A DNA stretch of 64,000 bases, taken from the NCBI GenBank assembly GCA_965199805.1, contig CBDATO010000001.1, positions 930,001 through 994,000 of the forward strand. The letters are read 5' to 3'. The DNA is from DATAZK01 sp965199805 (GTDB taxonomy: Bacteria > Actinomycetota > Actinomycetes > Frankiales > Frankiaceae). A program made the position numbers and the translations under genes. Below, piece by piece: positions 48,621-57,028 of this stretch (position 1 is its first letter; the number at the start of each line of letters is the position of its first letter). The notes below the pieces were generated by a model, which was not told the origin of the DNA, made no database searches, and saw only the letters and a program-made list of their open reading frames with translations.

Positions 48621-49801
48621 GCCGCCACCAGCGCCGACACGGGGTCGTTCGCCAGGATCCACTCGCCGGCGCGCAGGCAGCCGACGGGGGCGAGCCGGCG
48701 GTCGGTGTTCAGCGTCTCGTAGCCGTCGGTGAGCACGGTGGGCTCCTCAGCGATGCGCAGCACGCTGACCTCGGCCACCCGGCCCGGCTCGAGGGTGCCG
48801 AGCTCACCCTCGCGCTGGATCGCGCGGGCGCTGTTGATCGTCGCCATGGCGATGACGTCCGAGAGCTCGACGCCCAGCGCCCAGATCTTGGTCATGGTGT
48901 GCGGCAGCGAGTAGACCGGCCCGTCGATGTTGAACAGGTTCATGTCGGTGGAGATCGTCGTCGGGAAGTAGCCGAGGTCGAAGAGCTGGCGGGCGGCGGC
49001 GAACCGGAAGTCCGAGCCGGAGTGGCCGAGGTCGAGCAGGACGCCCCGGTCGATCGCCTCCTTGAACGGCGCGGCGACCGACGTGCCGCCGTCGACCGGG
49101 AAGCCGGAGTGGCCGCGGAACGCGTGGGTGACGATGTCGCCCGGCCGCAGCTCGGCGATCGCGTCGAGGTTCGACAGGCTCGGGGTGAACGGGTACGAGC
49201 CGAGGTGGATCATGATCGGCTGCGTGCCGGCCATGCCCTTCGCGGCATCCAGGAACGGCGAGAACCGCTTGTCGTCGATCGTGGTCGCCCGCACCTTGAA
49301 GCCGACCACCATGTCGGCGTTGGCGTCGGCCATCTCGCGGGCCGCGTCGACGTCGAGGTTCATCAGGTTGTCGGCCAGGTGCAGCCGGTGCGGCAGGAAG
49401 TTCTTGGTCGCGAGGTAGAGCTGGCAGGGATCCATCATCGCGAGCACCCGGGTGCGGACGTCGGGGGCCTCGACCCGCGAGCGCGCGACCCCGAAGGTCG
49501 CGACGCCGCTGGTGCCGCCGTCGACGACGACCGGCACCCCGGTCGCGACGCCGGCCCGGTCGGGGTGCACGCAGAAGTCGCCGAGTCCGGGGTAGACGTG
49601 CACGTGCAGGTCGATGAGCCCGGGCGTGACCAGCTGGTCGGTGCAGTCGATGACCTCCGCCGCCGGGTACGCGGCCGCGAGGCCCGCTCCCACGGCGACG
49701 ATCAGGCCGTCCTGCACGACGACGTCGGCGATCTCGTCGCGCCCCGCGGCGGGGTCGAGCACCCGTCCGCCGGCGAGCACGGTTGTTGCTGCTGCGTTCA
49801 T
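48617..49801 (-). CDS. Dihydroorotase-like cyclic amidohydrolase
   Basis: 394 residues. HxH in DLHVHVYPG (H66, H68), a candidate carbamylated lysine K169 in VVGFKVRAT, H199 (MIHLG), H226 (VTHAFRGH) and D286 (ISTDMNLF) make a binuclear site. It opens or closes cyclic amides, or deacetylates related compounds. GAGG precedes the ATG at 49801; an ATG at 49831 would begin 1 bp after the Rieske stop. Possibly opens the ring of the modified base handled by this operon. Confidence 0.85.
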   Translation of the reverse strand: MNAAATTVLAGGRVLDPAAGRDEIADVVVQDGLIVAVGAGLAAAYPAAEVIDCTDQLVTPGLIDLHVHVYPGLGDFCVHPDRAGVATGVPVVVDGGTSGVATFGVARSRVEAPDVRTRVLAMMDPCQLYLATKNFLPHRLHLADNLMNLDVDAAREMADANADMVVGFKVRATTIDDKRFSPFLDAAKGMAGTQPIMIHLGSYPFTPSLSNLDAIAELRPGDIVTHAFRGHSGFPVDGGTSVAAPFKEAIDRGVLLDLGHSGSDFRFAAARQLFDLGYFPTTISTDMNLFNIDGPVYSLPHTMTKIWALGVELSDVIAMATINSARAIQREGELGTLEPGRVAEVSVLRIAEEPTVLTDGYETLNTDRRLAPVGCLRAGEWILANDPVSALVAA

Positions 49802-49832
49802 ATCTGCCTCACTCGAGTTTTGTACGGACATG

Positions 49833-50906
49833 TCAGATGAGGGCCGGCACCGGCGCCCCGGCGGGCAGTTTGAGCCCGGCCGCGAGCTCCTCCGGCGTGC
49901 GGCACGCGATCAGCTCGCGCAGCCACCGGCGGTACTGGATGGAGATGCGGTCGGTGCGTACCGACGACTCGTCCGTCGCCGTCAGCTCGATCTCGGACGG
50001 GGTGCTGCTCTCGACGACCGGGCGGTCTTCGTCGAGGATCCGCTCCTGGAAGGCCAGGTAGGGGGCATCGTCGCCGTCCAGGTCGTCGGTGCGCCCGACG
50101 AACCAGAACGTGCGGCACCGGGTCGACGTGAGCGGCGTGACGGTGAACCACAGCCGGCTGGCAACCCCCGAGTCCGGGGCGCCGAACGCGATGTCGACGG
50201 TGAACGGCATCCCCATCCGGTACGCCGACCAGCCGGTCAGCGCGCGGGGGTCCGGGTCGTACGCCAGCGGCGGTGGGTCATAGTCGAAGCGCAGCTCGCC
50301 GTCGGCGCGGCGCAGCTCGGGCACCGCCGGCACCGGCCGCTCGCGGTCACCCAGCGAGCCGTCGTGCACCCAGGCGAAGTGGCTCAGGTCGACGAGGTTC
50401 TCCACGCGGCGCTCGGCGGAGGTGGCGAGGTCGTACGGCGGTCCGACGACCATGCGCGTGCCGGCCTCGTCCCATCCCGGGCAGGCCGGCACCCGGGTCG
50501 GCCAGCCGGGCTCGAGCCGCACCCAGACCAGGTCGTACGCGACCTGCACCTCGTACGCCTGCGCCACCGCCTTGTCCGGGATCGGCAGCCCCGGCGCGGA
50601 CGGGATGTGGACGCAGCCGCCGTCAGCCCCGAAGCTCCACCCGTGGTAGGCGCAGCGCAGGCTGCCGGACTCGACCGTGCCGAGCGAGAGCTGGGCCGAG
50701 CGGTGCGGGCAGCGGTCGGCGAACGCGACGACGCTCCCACCGAGCTCGGCCACGGCGAGCCGCTCCCCGAGCAGCGTCACGGGCAACGGCTTCGGGGCGA
50801 CAGTGCGCAGCTCGTCCACGGTGGCCACGGCGTGCCAGCAGCGCCGGGCCAGCTCCGCGAGCGGAGCACCGCGCTCGGTGATGCCGGGCGCGAGGGCGGT
50901 CGTCAT
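49833..50906 (-). CDS. Rieske non-heme iron oxygenase (VanA/NdmA-like)
   Basis: 357 residues. Rieske cluster CPHRSAQLSLGTVESGSLRCAYHGW (C66, H68, C85, H88) and mononuclear iron site NLVDLSHFAWVHD (D173, H176, H181). Size and layout match single-component-alpha O- or N-demethylases such as vanillate demethylase and the methylxanthine N-demethylases, rather than ring dioxygenases. Placed between two nucleobase-type hydrolases, it may remove a methyl group from, or hydroxylate, a purine-like compound. ATG overlaps the ADA-homologue stop. Confidence 0.9.
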   Translation of the reverse strand: MTTALAPGITERGAPLAELARRCWHAVATVDELRTVAPKPLPVTLLGERLAVAELGGSVVAFADRCPHRSAQLSLGTVESGSLRCAYHGWSFGADGGCVHIPSAPGLPIPDKAVAQAYEVQVAYDLVWVRLEPGWPTRVPACPGWDEAGTRMVVGPPYDLATSAERRVENLVDLSHFAWVHDGSLGDRERPVPAVPELRRADGELRFDYDPPPLAYDPDPRALTGWSAYRMGMPFTVDIAFGAPDSGVASRLWFTVTPLTSTRCRTFWFVGRTDDLDGDDAPYLAFQERILDEDRPVVESSTPSEIELTATDESSVRTDRISIQYRRWLRELIACRTPEELAAGLKLPAGAPVPALI

Positions 50907-51991
50907 GCCGCCACCTCCAAGGCGGCCAGCTCGCGGCCGGCTGCTTCGATCTCGGCGATAAGCGCGCCCTGCTCGGAGGCGTCCAGCCAGCTGGCGCGTA
51001 CGCCGTCGGCCGCGATCGCGGTGAGCTCGGCGACGCCGTAGCCGAACGCCTCGGCCGCCTCGCGGTACTCCTGGCCGAGGTCGGTCATGGTCAGCCCGGG
51101 GTCGTCGGTGTTGAGCGTGGCGAGCACCCCCGCGGCCCGCATGGCGGGGAACGGGTGGCCCGCGAGCGACGGCATCGCATTCGCGATCAGCACGTTCGAC
51201 AGCGGGCACACGGTGAGCGGGATGCGCTCGGCGGCGAACCGGCGGGTGAGCTCGGGATCGTCCAGCAGCGAGAGCCCGTGGTCGATGCGCTCGGCCCCCA
51301 GCACGTCGACGCAGGCCGCGATCGCGTCGGGCCCGGAGTTCTCCCCCTGGTGGGCGGTGCGGCGCAGTCCCGCCGCCGCCACCATCCGGTACGCGCCCTC
51401 GTACGAGCGTGGGTCGACCCCGAGCTCGGTCGAGTCCATCCCGACCCCGATCACCCGCTCGACACCGGGCGCCGTGCCGCGGCGCAGCTCGATGAGCTCG
51501 GCGACGAGCTGCTCGCCGGCCGCCGGACCGAAGGCCCGGTCCATGTCGGCGATCAGGCGTACGCGGGAGCCGATCTCCTGCTCACCGGCGCGCAGGCCCT
51601 CGTCGAGTCCGGCGACGATCTCGGCCAGCGATTGGCCCGCGGCGAGGTGGCGCGCCGGGGTGAAGAACACCTCGGCGTAGACCCGGCCGTGGGCCGCGGC
51701 GTCGAGCACCGACTCGTACGCGAGCCGGGCCCAGTCGCCCCGATCGGCCAGCGCCGACTGTACGAGCCAGAAGACCGACAGGAAGTCGTCCAGCGAGTCG
51801 TAGCTGAACAGCTCCTGCAGGACCTCGGGCGTGGGTGCGGCCGGCAGCGGCAGGACGAGCCCGTTCTTCGCCGCGAGCTCGACCAGGGTCGAAGCCCGCA
51901 TGGTGCCCTCGATGTGGCAGTGCAGCTCGACCTTGGGCAGCAGCTCGGCAGCCCGGGCGACCGGGTCGGGAGCAGAGGCGTTGAAGGCCAC
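50903..51991 (-). CDS. Second adenosine deaminase family protein
   Basis: 362 residues. KVELHCHIEGT (H24, H26), AHQGENSG (His and catalytic Glu), IDHGLSLLDDP and LNTDDPGLTM are the usual zinc and catalytic motifs. Start is a GTG at 51991 with AAGGGA seven bases upstream. Divergent from the first ADA (42354-43346), so a different substrate is likely. Coupled to the Rieske gene and 80 bp downstream of the ABC permease, making deamination part of the imported-ligand pathway. Confidence 0.92.
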   Translation of the reverse strand: MAFNASAPDPVARAAELLPKVELHCHIEGTMRASTLVELAAKNGLVLPLPAAPTPEVLQELFSYDSLDDFLSVFWLVQSALADRGDWARLAYESVLDAAAHGRVYAEVFFTPARHLAAGQSLAEIVAGLDEGLRAGEQEIGSRVRLIADMDRAFGPAAGEQLVAELIELRRGTAPGVERVIGVGMDSTELGVDPRSYEGAYRMVAAAGLRRTAHQGENSGPDAIAACVDVLGAERIDHGLSLLDDPELTRRFAAERIPLTVCPLSNVLIANAMPSLAGHPFPAMRAAGVLATLNTDDPGLTMTDLGQEYREAAEAFGYGVAELTAIAADGVRASWLDASEQGALIAEIEAAGRELAALEVAA

Positions 51992-52070
51992 GGGACGATC
52001 CCTTGAGGTGGGGAGTCGGGTTGGTGGGGGCCGTCCACGCTGACGGTCGATCGGGTGGTGCGAGGAGGAG

Positions 52071-52949
52071 CTAGTTGATGGAGGTCGGCTGCCCGAAGCG
52101 GCGGAGGACCACCGACTCGACCAGCGCGATGGCCGCGTAGACCGCGATCGACGCAATGGTGATCACGGCGACGGAGGCCCACAGGGTGTCGTAGCGCGAG
52201 GTGGTGGTGCTGTTCAGCATCAGCGCCCCGAGTCCCTTGCCGGTGGCGAGCCACTCGGCGAGCACCGCACCCAGCAGGGCGAGCGGGGCCGCGATCCGGG
52301 CCGAGGCGAACAGCGACGGCAGGGCTCCCAGCAGGGCGACCTTGCGCAGCACCATCATGGGCCCACCGCCGTACGCGACGACGACGTCCATCGACTGGTC
52401 GGGAGCCGAACGCAGCCCGACCACGACGTTGACCAGGGTCGGGAAGAAGGTCACGATCCCGGCGATCACCGTGACGGACACCAGGCCGCGACCGAAGACC
52501 AGCGCGATCAGCGGGGTCATGGCCACCAGCGGTACCGAACGCAGCGCGATCGCGATCGGCATGAACGTGCGCTCCACGACGCGGGACACGACGACCGCGA
52601 TCGACGCGATCACGGCGAAGATCGTGCCGAAGACGAACCCGAGCAGCGCGTCCCAGGCGGTGGTGCCGAGCGCGCCCCAGATCTCCCGCCGGTTGGCGGC
52701 GGCCTGGGTGCCGGTCACGTCGACACCGGAGACGGCGCCTCCGAACAGGTAGTGCAGGACGTCGACCGGGTTCTTGGCGACGAAGGAGTTCACGTCGGTG
52801 AAGGCGAGGAACCCCCACCAGAGCAGCAGGATGAAGCCGACGGAGAAGACCAGCAGACCGACCGACTTGACGGCGCGAAATGCCAGGTCACGCGTGAGGA
52901 ACGGCTCGCGAGCCGCCCGCCCCGACGCGGTGGGTGCAGCTGCGGTCAC
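52071..52949 (-). CDS. ABC transporter permease (second)
   Basis: 292 residues with about six membrane helices and the EAA-type loop AEWLATGKGLGALML characteristic of ThiX/SsuC-like inner-membrane components. GTG at 52949 overlaps the partner permease stop (GTGA). A heterodimeric channel with the gene upstream is expected. Longer N-terminal starts would run inside the neighbour gene. Confidence 0.92.
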   Translation of the reverse strand: MTAAAPTASGRAAREPFLTRDLAFRAVKSVGLLVFSVGFILLLWWGFLAFTDVNSFVAKNPVDVLHYLFGGAVSGVDVTGTQAAANRREIWGALGTTAWDALLGFVFGTIFAVIASIAVVVSRVVERTFMPIAIALRSVPLVAMTPLIALVFGRGLVSVTVIAGIVTFFPTLVNVVVGLRSAPDQSMDVVVAYGGGPMMVLRKVALLGALPSLFASARIAAPLALLGAVLAEWLATGKGLGALMLNSTTTSRYDTLWASVAVITIASIAVYAAIALVESVVLRRFGQPTSIN

Positions 52950-53863
52950 TTGCGGAGCCCCCGTCCACCCATGGAGTTGTTCTTCGGGGCCCACGGTGTG
53001 AGCCACTTGGCGATCAGCTCGGTGAGGATGTAGCCGGCGAGCGCCAGCAGCGTCACCAGCAGGGCGATGCCCCAGGTGCGGTTGACCTCGAGCGCCTGCT
53101 CCGAGTTGATCATCGCGATGCCGAGGCCCGAGTCACCACCGAGGTACTCGCCGATGATCGCGCCGAGCAGGGCCGCGGGTGCGGCGATCTTGAGGCCGGC
53201 GAAGGTGGCCGGCATCGCCGAGCGCAGCCGCACCTTGGTCAGCATCGCCCAGCGGCCACCGCCGTAGGCGCGGACCGCGTCGAGGCTTACCCGGTCCGCC
53301 GAACGCAGGCCGAGCAGAGCACCCACCAGGGTGGTGAAGAAGACTGACAGCGCCGCCAGGGTGATCTTGGGCGAGTTGCCGTTCATGACGATGTTGAGCA
53401 CCGGCCCGATCGCGATCACCGGCAGGCAGTAGCTGATGATCGCGAGGCGCAGCACCGTCTTCTCCAGCATCGGCACCAGGGCGACCACGCCGGCGAGGAA
53501 CAGCGCCAGCAGATTGCCCCAGAGGTAACCGAAGCCCGCCTCCGTGAGCGTCACCGGCATGTTGTCGCCGTACAGGCTCCGGTCGGACCAGAACTTGGTG
53601 ACCACGCCGATGGGTGTCGGCACCGTGTGCTTGCCCGCGAAGACCGTGAGGGCGAGGATCCACCAGACCGCGATCAGGATGACCGGGCCGGCGACCGCGT
53701 AGAGGAACCGGCGGGAGTGGGCCAGCCCGCGTACCCCGAATGACTTCTTGGTCTCCCCGACGGCACCGGCGCTGCCGGTCTCGTCCGCGAGCCCCGGGAT
53801 GCCGGCCACCGTGCCGGGAACCAGCGTCTCGCTACCGGGGATGACCGGCATCACCGTGCTCAT
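52946..53863 (-). CDS. ABC transporter permease (first)
   Basis: 305 residues, about six membrane helices after a ~65-residue hydrophilic N-terminus. GEYLGGDSGLGIAMI is the ATPase-contact loop. The repeat-related segment RVSLDAVRAYGGGRWAMLTKV resembles the partner permease MDVVVAYGGGPMMVLRKV, so the two arose by duplication. ATG overlaps the ATPase stop; it belongs to the NMT1/THI5-SsuC-type importer. Confidence 0.93.
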   Translation of the reverse strand: MSTVMPVIPGSETLVPGTVAGIPGLADETGSAGAVGETKKSFGVRGLAHSRRFLYAVAGPVILIAVWWILALTVFAGKHTVPTPIGVVTKFWSDRSLYGDNMPVTLTEAGFGYLWGNLLALFLAGVVALVPMLEKTVLRLAIISYCLPVIAIGPVLNIVMNGNSPKITLAALSVFFTTLVGALLGLRSADRVSLDAVRAYGGGRWAMLTKVRLRSAMPATFAGLKIAAPAALLGAIIGEYLGGDSGLGIAMINSEQALEVNRTWGIALLVTLLALAGYILTELIAKWLTPWAPKNNSMGGRGLRK

Positions 53864-54744
53864 GCGATGCGGCCCGTTCCGCCCTCGCGGGCGTCTCCGA
53901 AGAGCAGGTCGGACAGCTGGTCGCACAGCTCGTGGAAGCGCGGCGTGCGCTGCATGGCCGGGGTGCGAGGACGCGGCAGGTCGATCTCGACGATCTGCTT
54001 GATGCGCCCGGGCCGGGCGGTCATGACGGCGACCCGGTCGGAGAGGAAGACCGCCTCACCGATCGAGTGGGTGACGAGCAGCGTGGTGGTAGCCCGCTCG
54101 GTCCAGATCCGCTGCAGCTCGAGGTTGAGCCGCTGCCGGGTCATCTCGTCGAGGGCACCGAACGGCTCGTCGAGCAGCAGCAGCTGAGGGTCGACGACCA
54201 GCGCCCGGGCGATGGCGGCGCGCTGCCGCATACCACCGGAGAGCTGGGCCGGCCGCGCGTCCTCGAAGCCTTCCAGCCCGACCAGCTTGATCAGGTCGGG
54301 AATGGCGTTGGGCGCCATCTTCACGCCGCTCACCTCGAGCGGAAGCCGAATGTTCGACTTCACGCTGCGCCACGGCAGCAGTGCCGCGTCCTGGAACGCG
54401 ATGCCCAGGTGGTGCTTCTTGCGGATCTCCGACGGCGACTCCCCGTGCACCTTGGCGGTGCCGGCGGTCGCGTGCTCTAAGTCGGCGAGGATCCGCAGGA
54501 CGGTCGACTTGCCGCATCCGGACGGGCCCAGCAGGGCGAGGAACTCGCCGCGCTTGCCGACCAGATCGACGTCGTCGAGCGCCGTCACGGAGCCCTTACC
54601 GGTCTTGAAGATCTTGGTCAGACCGGCGATGTCGATGCCGTCCGAAACGGGGGCATTCGACGTGGAGGAGCCTGAGGCGCCGACAGAGGCGTCGGCGCCG
54701 TTCGGATGGGTCTTGAGCAGGGAAAGGTCCGGCGAGGTCGTCAT
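53860..54744 (-). CDS. ABC transporter ATP-binding protein
   Basis: About 294 residues. Walker A GPSGCGKST, Q-loop GIAFQDAALLPW, signature LSGGMRQRAAIARAL, Walker B LLLLDEPFGALD and the switch histidine in LVTHSIGEA are complete, typical of nitrate/sulfonate/taurine-type importers. Some 35 N-terminal residues precede the domain. ATG 54744 or GTG 54750 are both possible after GGGAG. It energises the two permeases downstream. Confidence 0.94.
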   Translation of the reverse strand: MTTSPDLSLLKTHPNGADASVGASGSSTSNAPVSDGIDIAGLTKIFKTGKGSVTALDDVDLVGKRGEFLALLGPSGCGKSTVLRILADLEHATAGTAKVHGESPSEIRKKHHLGIAFQDAALLPWRSVKSNIRLPLEVSGVKMAPNAIPDLIKLVGLEGFEDARPAQLSGGMRQRAAIARALVVDPQLLLLDEPFGALDEMTRQRLNLELQRIWTERATTTLLVTHSIGEAVFLSDRVAVMTARPGRIKQIVEIDLPRPRTPAMQRTPRFHELCDQLSDLLFGDAREGGTGRIA

Positions 54745-54840
54745 TGACACCGCACTCCCGAGTTGTCACACATGTGGTTGCCTCCCGGGTAGGGGCGGTC
54801 GATATTCGATTACTTGCACTACGGCCCTGCAGTGGAACGA

Positions 54841-55923
54841 CTAGCTGATGGTGGTCTTGCCGCCGTACACCTCTTCGAGGATCTCGCGGGTGAAGAGGTC
54901 CTTGCTGATCTTCCCGCCGCCGGTGGTGATGGTGGCGACGGTCTGCTCGATCTTCTCGTCCGTCATCCAGAAAAGGCCATGGGCTTCGGTGTCCGGGCTC
55001 TGGATGAGCGCATTGGCGGCCTTGTTCTCGAGTGTCTGCTCCTCGAGCCCCAAACCCAAGCTTTTACCGTACTTCTCGACGGCCAGACGGGCACCCAGAT
55101 CGGGATCCTTGACGTTGTCCTGCCAGCCCTTGATCTCGGCCCGCATGAACTTTACGACGGTGTCGCGCTTCGCCTTGTCGCTCAGCGTCTCCTCGGTGAC
55201 CACGTAGACGTTGCTCATCGACGGGTACTTGAAGTCGTTGAGCAGCATGGTTGCCGTGTCGACGCCCTTCACCTTGAGCGTGTTGGGCTCGTTGGTGATG
55301 TAGGAGAACCAGCCGTCGACCTGCTTGTTGGCCAGCGGTGTCGGGTCGAACTGGGCCGGCAGCTTGGTGATCTTGGACGGGTCGATGTCATTGGCCTTGA
55401 GGAAGGCCGCCCAGATCGACTCGTTGGCCGCCTGCACGCCGATCTTCTTGCCGATCAGGTCCTGCGGGGTCTTGATCGGGCTGGACGCCAGAGAGGTGAT
55501 GGCGAACGGCGCCTTCTGGAACATGGTCGCAATGATCTTGAGCTTGGCGCCCTTGGCGACGGCCTGCGCGGTCGCGTCGGCATTGCTGATGCCGATGAGC
55601 GCCTTGCCCTGGATGACGACCGGCTCGACCGCGACGGTGGCCCCGCCGGAGATCAGATTCGCCTGCACGCCGTTCGCCGCGTAGTAGCCCTTGTCGTCCG
55701 CGATGTAGGAACCCGCGAACTCGACGTTCTTGATCCAGACGAGCTGCAGCCCGACGGTCTCGAGACCACCTGACGATGCCCCACCGCTCGGGGAGGTGGA
55801 GCCACTGTCCGACGACGACCCGCACCCCGAGAGCAGCTCGATCAGCGTGCCCCCACCGGCGACGCCGCCGGCGACGAGAAGGCTGCGGCCGAGGAAGCCG
55901 CGTCGGTTGTACGTGGTTGGCAC
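54841..55923 (-). CDS. NMT1/THI5-type ABC substrate-binding lipoprotein
   Basis: 360 residues from GTG 55923. Twin-arginine signal (NRRGFLGR) with lipobox-like LLSGC. The mature domain, LQLVWIKNVEFAGSYIADDKGYYAANGVQANLISGG, resembles the orphan binding protein at 43394-44464 along its length (KGYY, TVAVEP/TAVEP, GKKIGV, QFDPTP). The ligand is likely a pyrimidine- or purine-like heterocycle. First gene of the importer-catabolic block; 96 bp before the ATPase gene. Confidence 0.93.
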   Translation of the reverse strand: MPTTYNRRGFLGRSLLVAGGVAGGGTLIELLSGCGSSSDSGSTSPSGGASSGGLETVGLQLVWIKNVEFAGSYIADDKGYYAANGVQANLISGGATVAVEPVVIQGKALIGISNADATAQAVAKGAKLKIIATMFQKAPFAITSLASSPIKTPQDLIGKKIGVQAANESIWAAFLKANDIDPSKITKLPAQFDPTPLANKQVDGWFSYITNEPNTLKVKGVDTATMLLNDFKYPSMSNVYVVTEETLSDKAKRDTVVKFMRAEIKGWQDNVKDPDLGARLAVEKYGKSLGLGLEEQTLENKAANALIQSPDTEAHGLFWMTDEKIEQTVATITTGGGKISKDLFTREILEEVYGGKTTIS

Positions 55924-56159
55924 ATGTCCCCCGGGACGGAAGCGGGGGGCGCAGGCTGACATCGGCCCGCGCCCACGACGGAGCTGACGCCCCGATGTTC
56001 CCAGATCCGAGGGTCGTTTCCGAAGTGAACATGACGTTCCTCGCACGCCCGTGGTCACCTGTACTTTCTAGCCAGACCAGTTGTCCGCGGCGTTCCGGTC
56101 GTGTTTCAGGCGTGTGGCATCACCTTTCGGGCGCAACCGGACGCGCTTATCGTTCGCCC

Positions 56160-56651
56160 ATGGCTGACGCACCCGGCACCGACGCTCTCGCCGCCCTGCT
56201 CACCCGCGCGGTGTCCCTCGCCGCCGCAGCCCGGTCCGGCGGCAACCATCCCTTCGGGGCGCTGCTGACCGACGCCGCCGGCACGGTCGTGGCCGAGGCC
56301 GGCAACACGGTCGAGACCGAGCGCGATCCCACCGGGCACGCCGAGCTCAACCTGGTCCGCAAGGTGGGCCACCTCGGGGCCGACGCCCTGCGCGGGATGA
56401 CGCTCTACACGAGCACGGAGCCGTGCGCGATGTGCTCCGGCGGCATCTACTGGGCCGGAATCGGCACCGTCGTCTTCGCGCTGCCCGAGTCCGAGCTGCT
56501 GCACTACACCGGCGACGACCCGCGCAACCCCACCCTCGCCCTGCCCAGCCGCCAGGTGTTCGCCGCCGGCAGCCGCGCAGTGACGGTCAGCGGCCCGCAC
56601 GACATTCCCGGTGCCCGCGACGTGCATGAAGGCTTCTGGGAGAACCTCTGA
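56160..56651 (+). CDS. CMP/dCMP-type nucleobase deaminase (guanine-deaminase-like)
   Basis: 163 residues. Zinc site HAE (H60-E62) and PCAMC (C89, C92) in the order of the cytidine deaminase fold; NHPFGALLTD and MCSGGIYWAGIGTVVFALPESELL resemble small guanine or nucleoside deaminases (GuaD type). Divergent from the binding-protein gene with about 236 bp between. It could deaminate a base brought in by the adjacent importer. Confidence 0.85.
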   Translation: MADAPGTDALAALLTRAVSLAAAARSGGNHPFGALLTDAAGTVVAEAGNTVETERDPTGHAELNLVRKVGHLGADALRGMTLYTSTEPCAMCSGGIYWAGIGTVVFALPESELLHYTGDDPRNPTLALPSRQVFAAGSRAVTVSGPHDIPGARDVHEGFWENL

Positions 56652-56723
56652 GCTCCGACAACCGGGTCCCGCCAACATGTGAGGAAAGAAATCTTCGCCA
56701 ATTGCTGGCGTCTTGCGGTGCCA

Positions 56724-56742
56724 TGAGGTTAGGCTCCCTTTA
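56724..56742 (+). promoter_or_regulatory. Candidate DtxR/IdeR iron box
   Basis: TGAGGTTAGGCTCCCTTTA agrees with the 19 bp consensus TTAGGTTAGGCTAACCTAA at 14 positions, with the left half almost perfect. It lies 55 bp upstream of the bfd start, where iron-loaded IdeR acts in other actinobacteria. Confidence 0.65.
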
Positions 56743-56765
56743 CTGCAGGCAGGGGCTGCCTGCAG
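56743..56765 (+). promoter_or_regulatory. Perfect palindrome next to the iron box
   Basis: CTGCAGGCAG and its exact complement flank a GGG loop, directly after the DtxR/IdeR-like box. It could form a hairpin in the bfd leader or bind a second regulator; I cannot name one. Confidence 0.45.
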
Positions 56766-56797
56766 GTACAGAGGTTCGGCTTCCGAGGGAGCATCCG

Positions 56798-56995
56798 TTG
56801 ATCCTGTGTCACTGTCACCGAGTGACGGCAAGCGACGCACGCGCGGCTTGCAGCGGTCCGGAAGACGACTGGCGCACGGTCGTGCGTGCCACCCGGGCGG
56901 CCACCGACTGCGGCGGCTGCGTGCGGTCCCTGCGCAAGGCGGTCGAGGACATGCGGGCGACCCCCGCTGCGGCGACCCAGGCCATCCCCGCCTGA
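56798..56995 (+). CDS. bfd: Bacterioferritin-associated ferredoxin-like protein
   Basis: 65 residues from a TTG start with GAGGGAG about 7 bp upstream. Cysteines at 4, 6, 38 and 41 (CHC...CGGC) fall exactly at the positions used by Bfd to hold its [2Fe-2S] cluster. Bfd passes electrons to bacterioferritin to release stored iron. Longer frames upstream run through the iron box and palindrome and are not credible. Bacterioferritin follows 33 bp downstream. Confidence 0.9.
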   Translation: MILCHCHRVTASDARAACSGPEDDWRTVVRATRAATDCGGCVRSLRKAVEDMRATPAAATQAIPA

Positions 56996-57028
56996 CGCTC
57001 GCCCGGATCGTCCTGCAAACTGGTGCAC

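Noticed and set aside
54745..54840. Terminator between binding protein and ATPase genes
   Set aside because: Only a weak imperfect stem around CACTAC/GCAGTG and a short CACATGTG palindrome; not strong enough to call.
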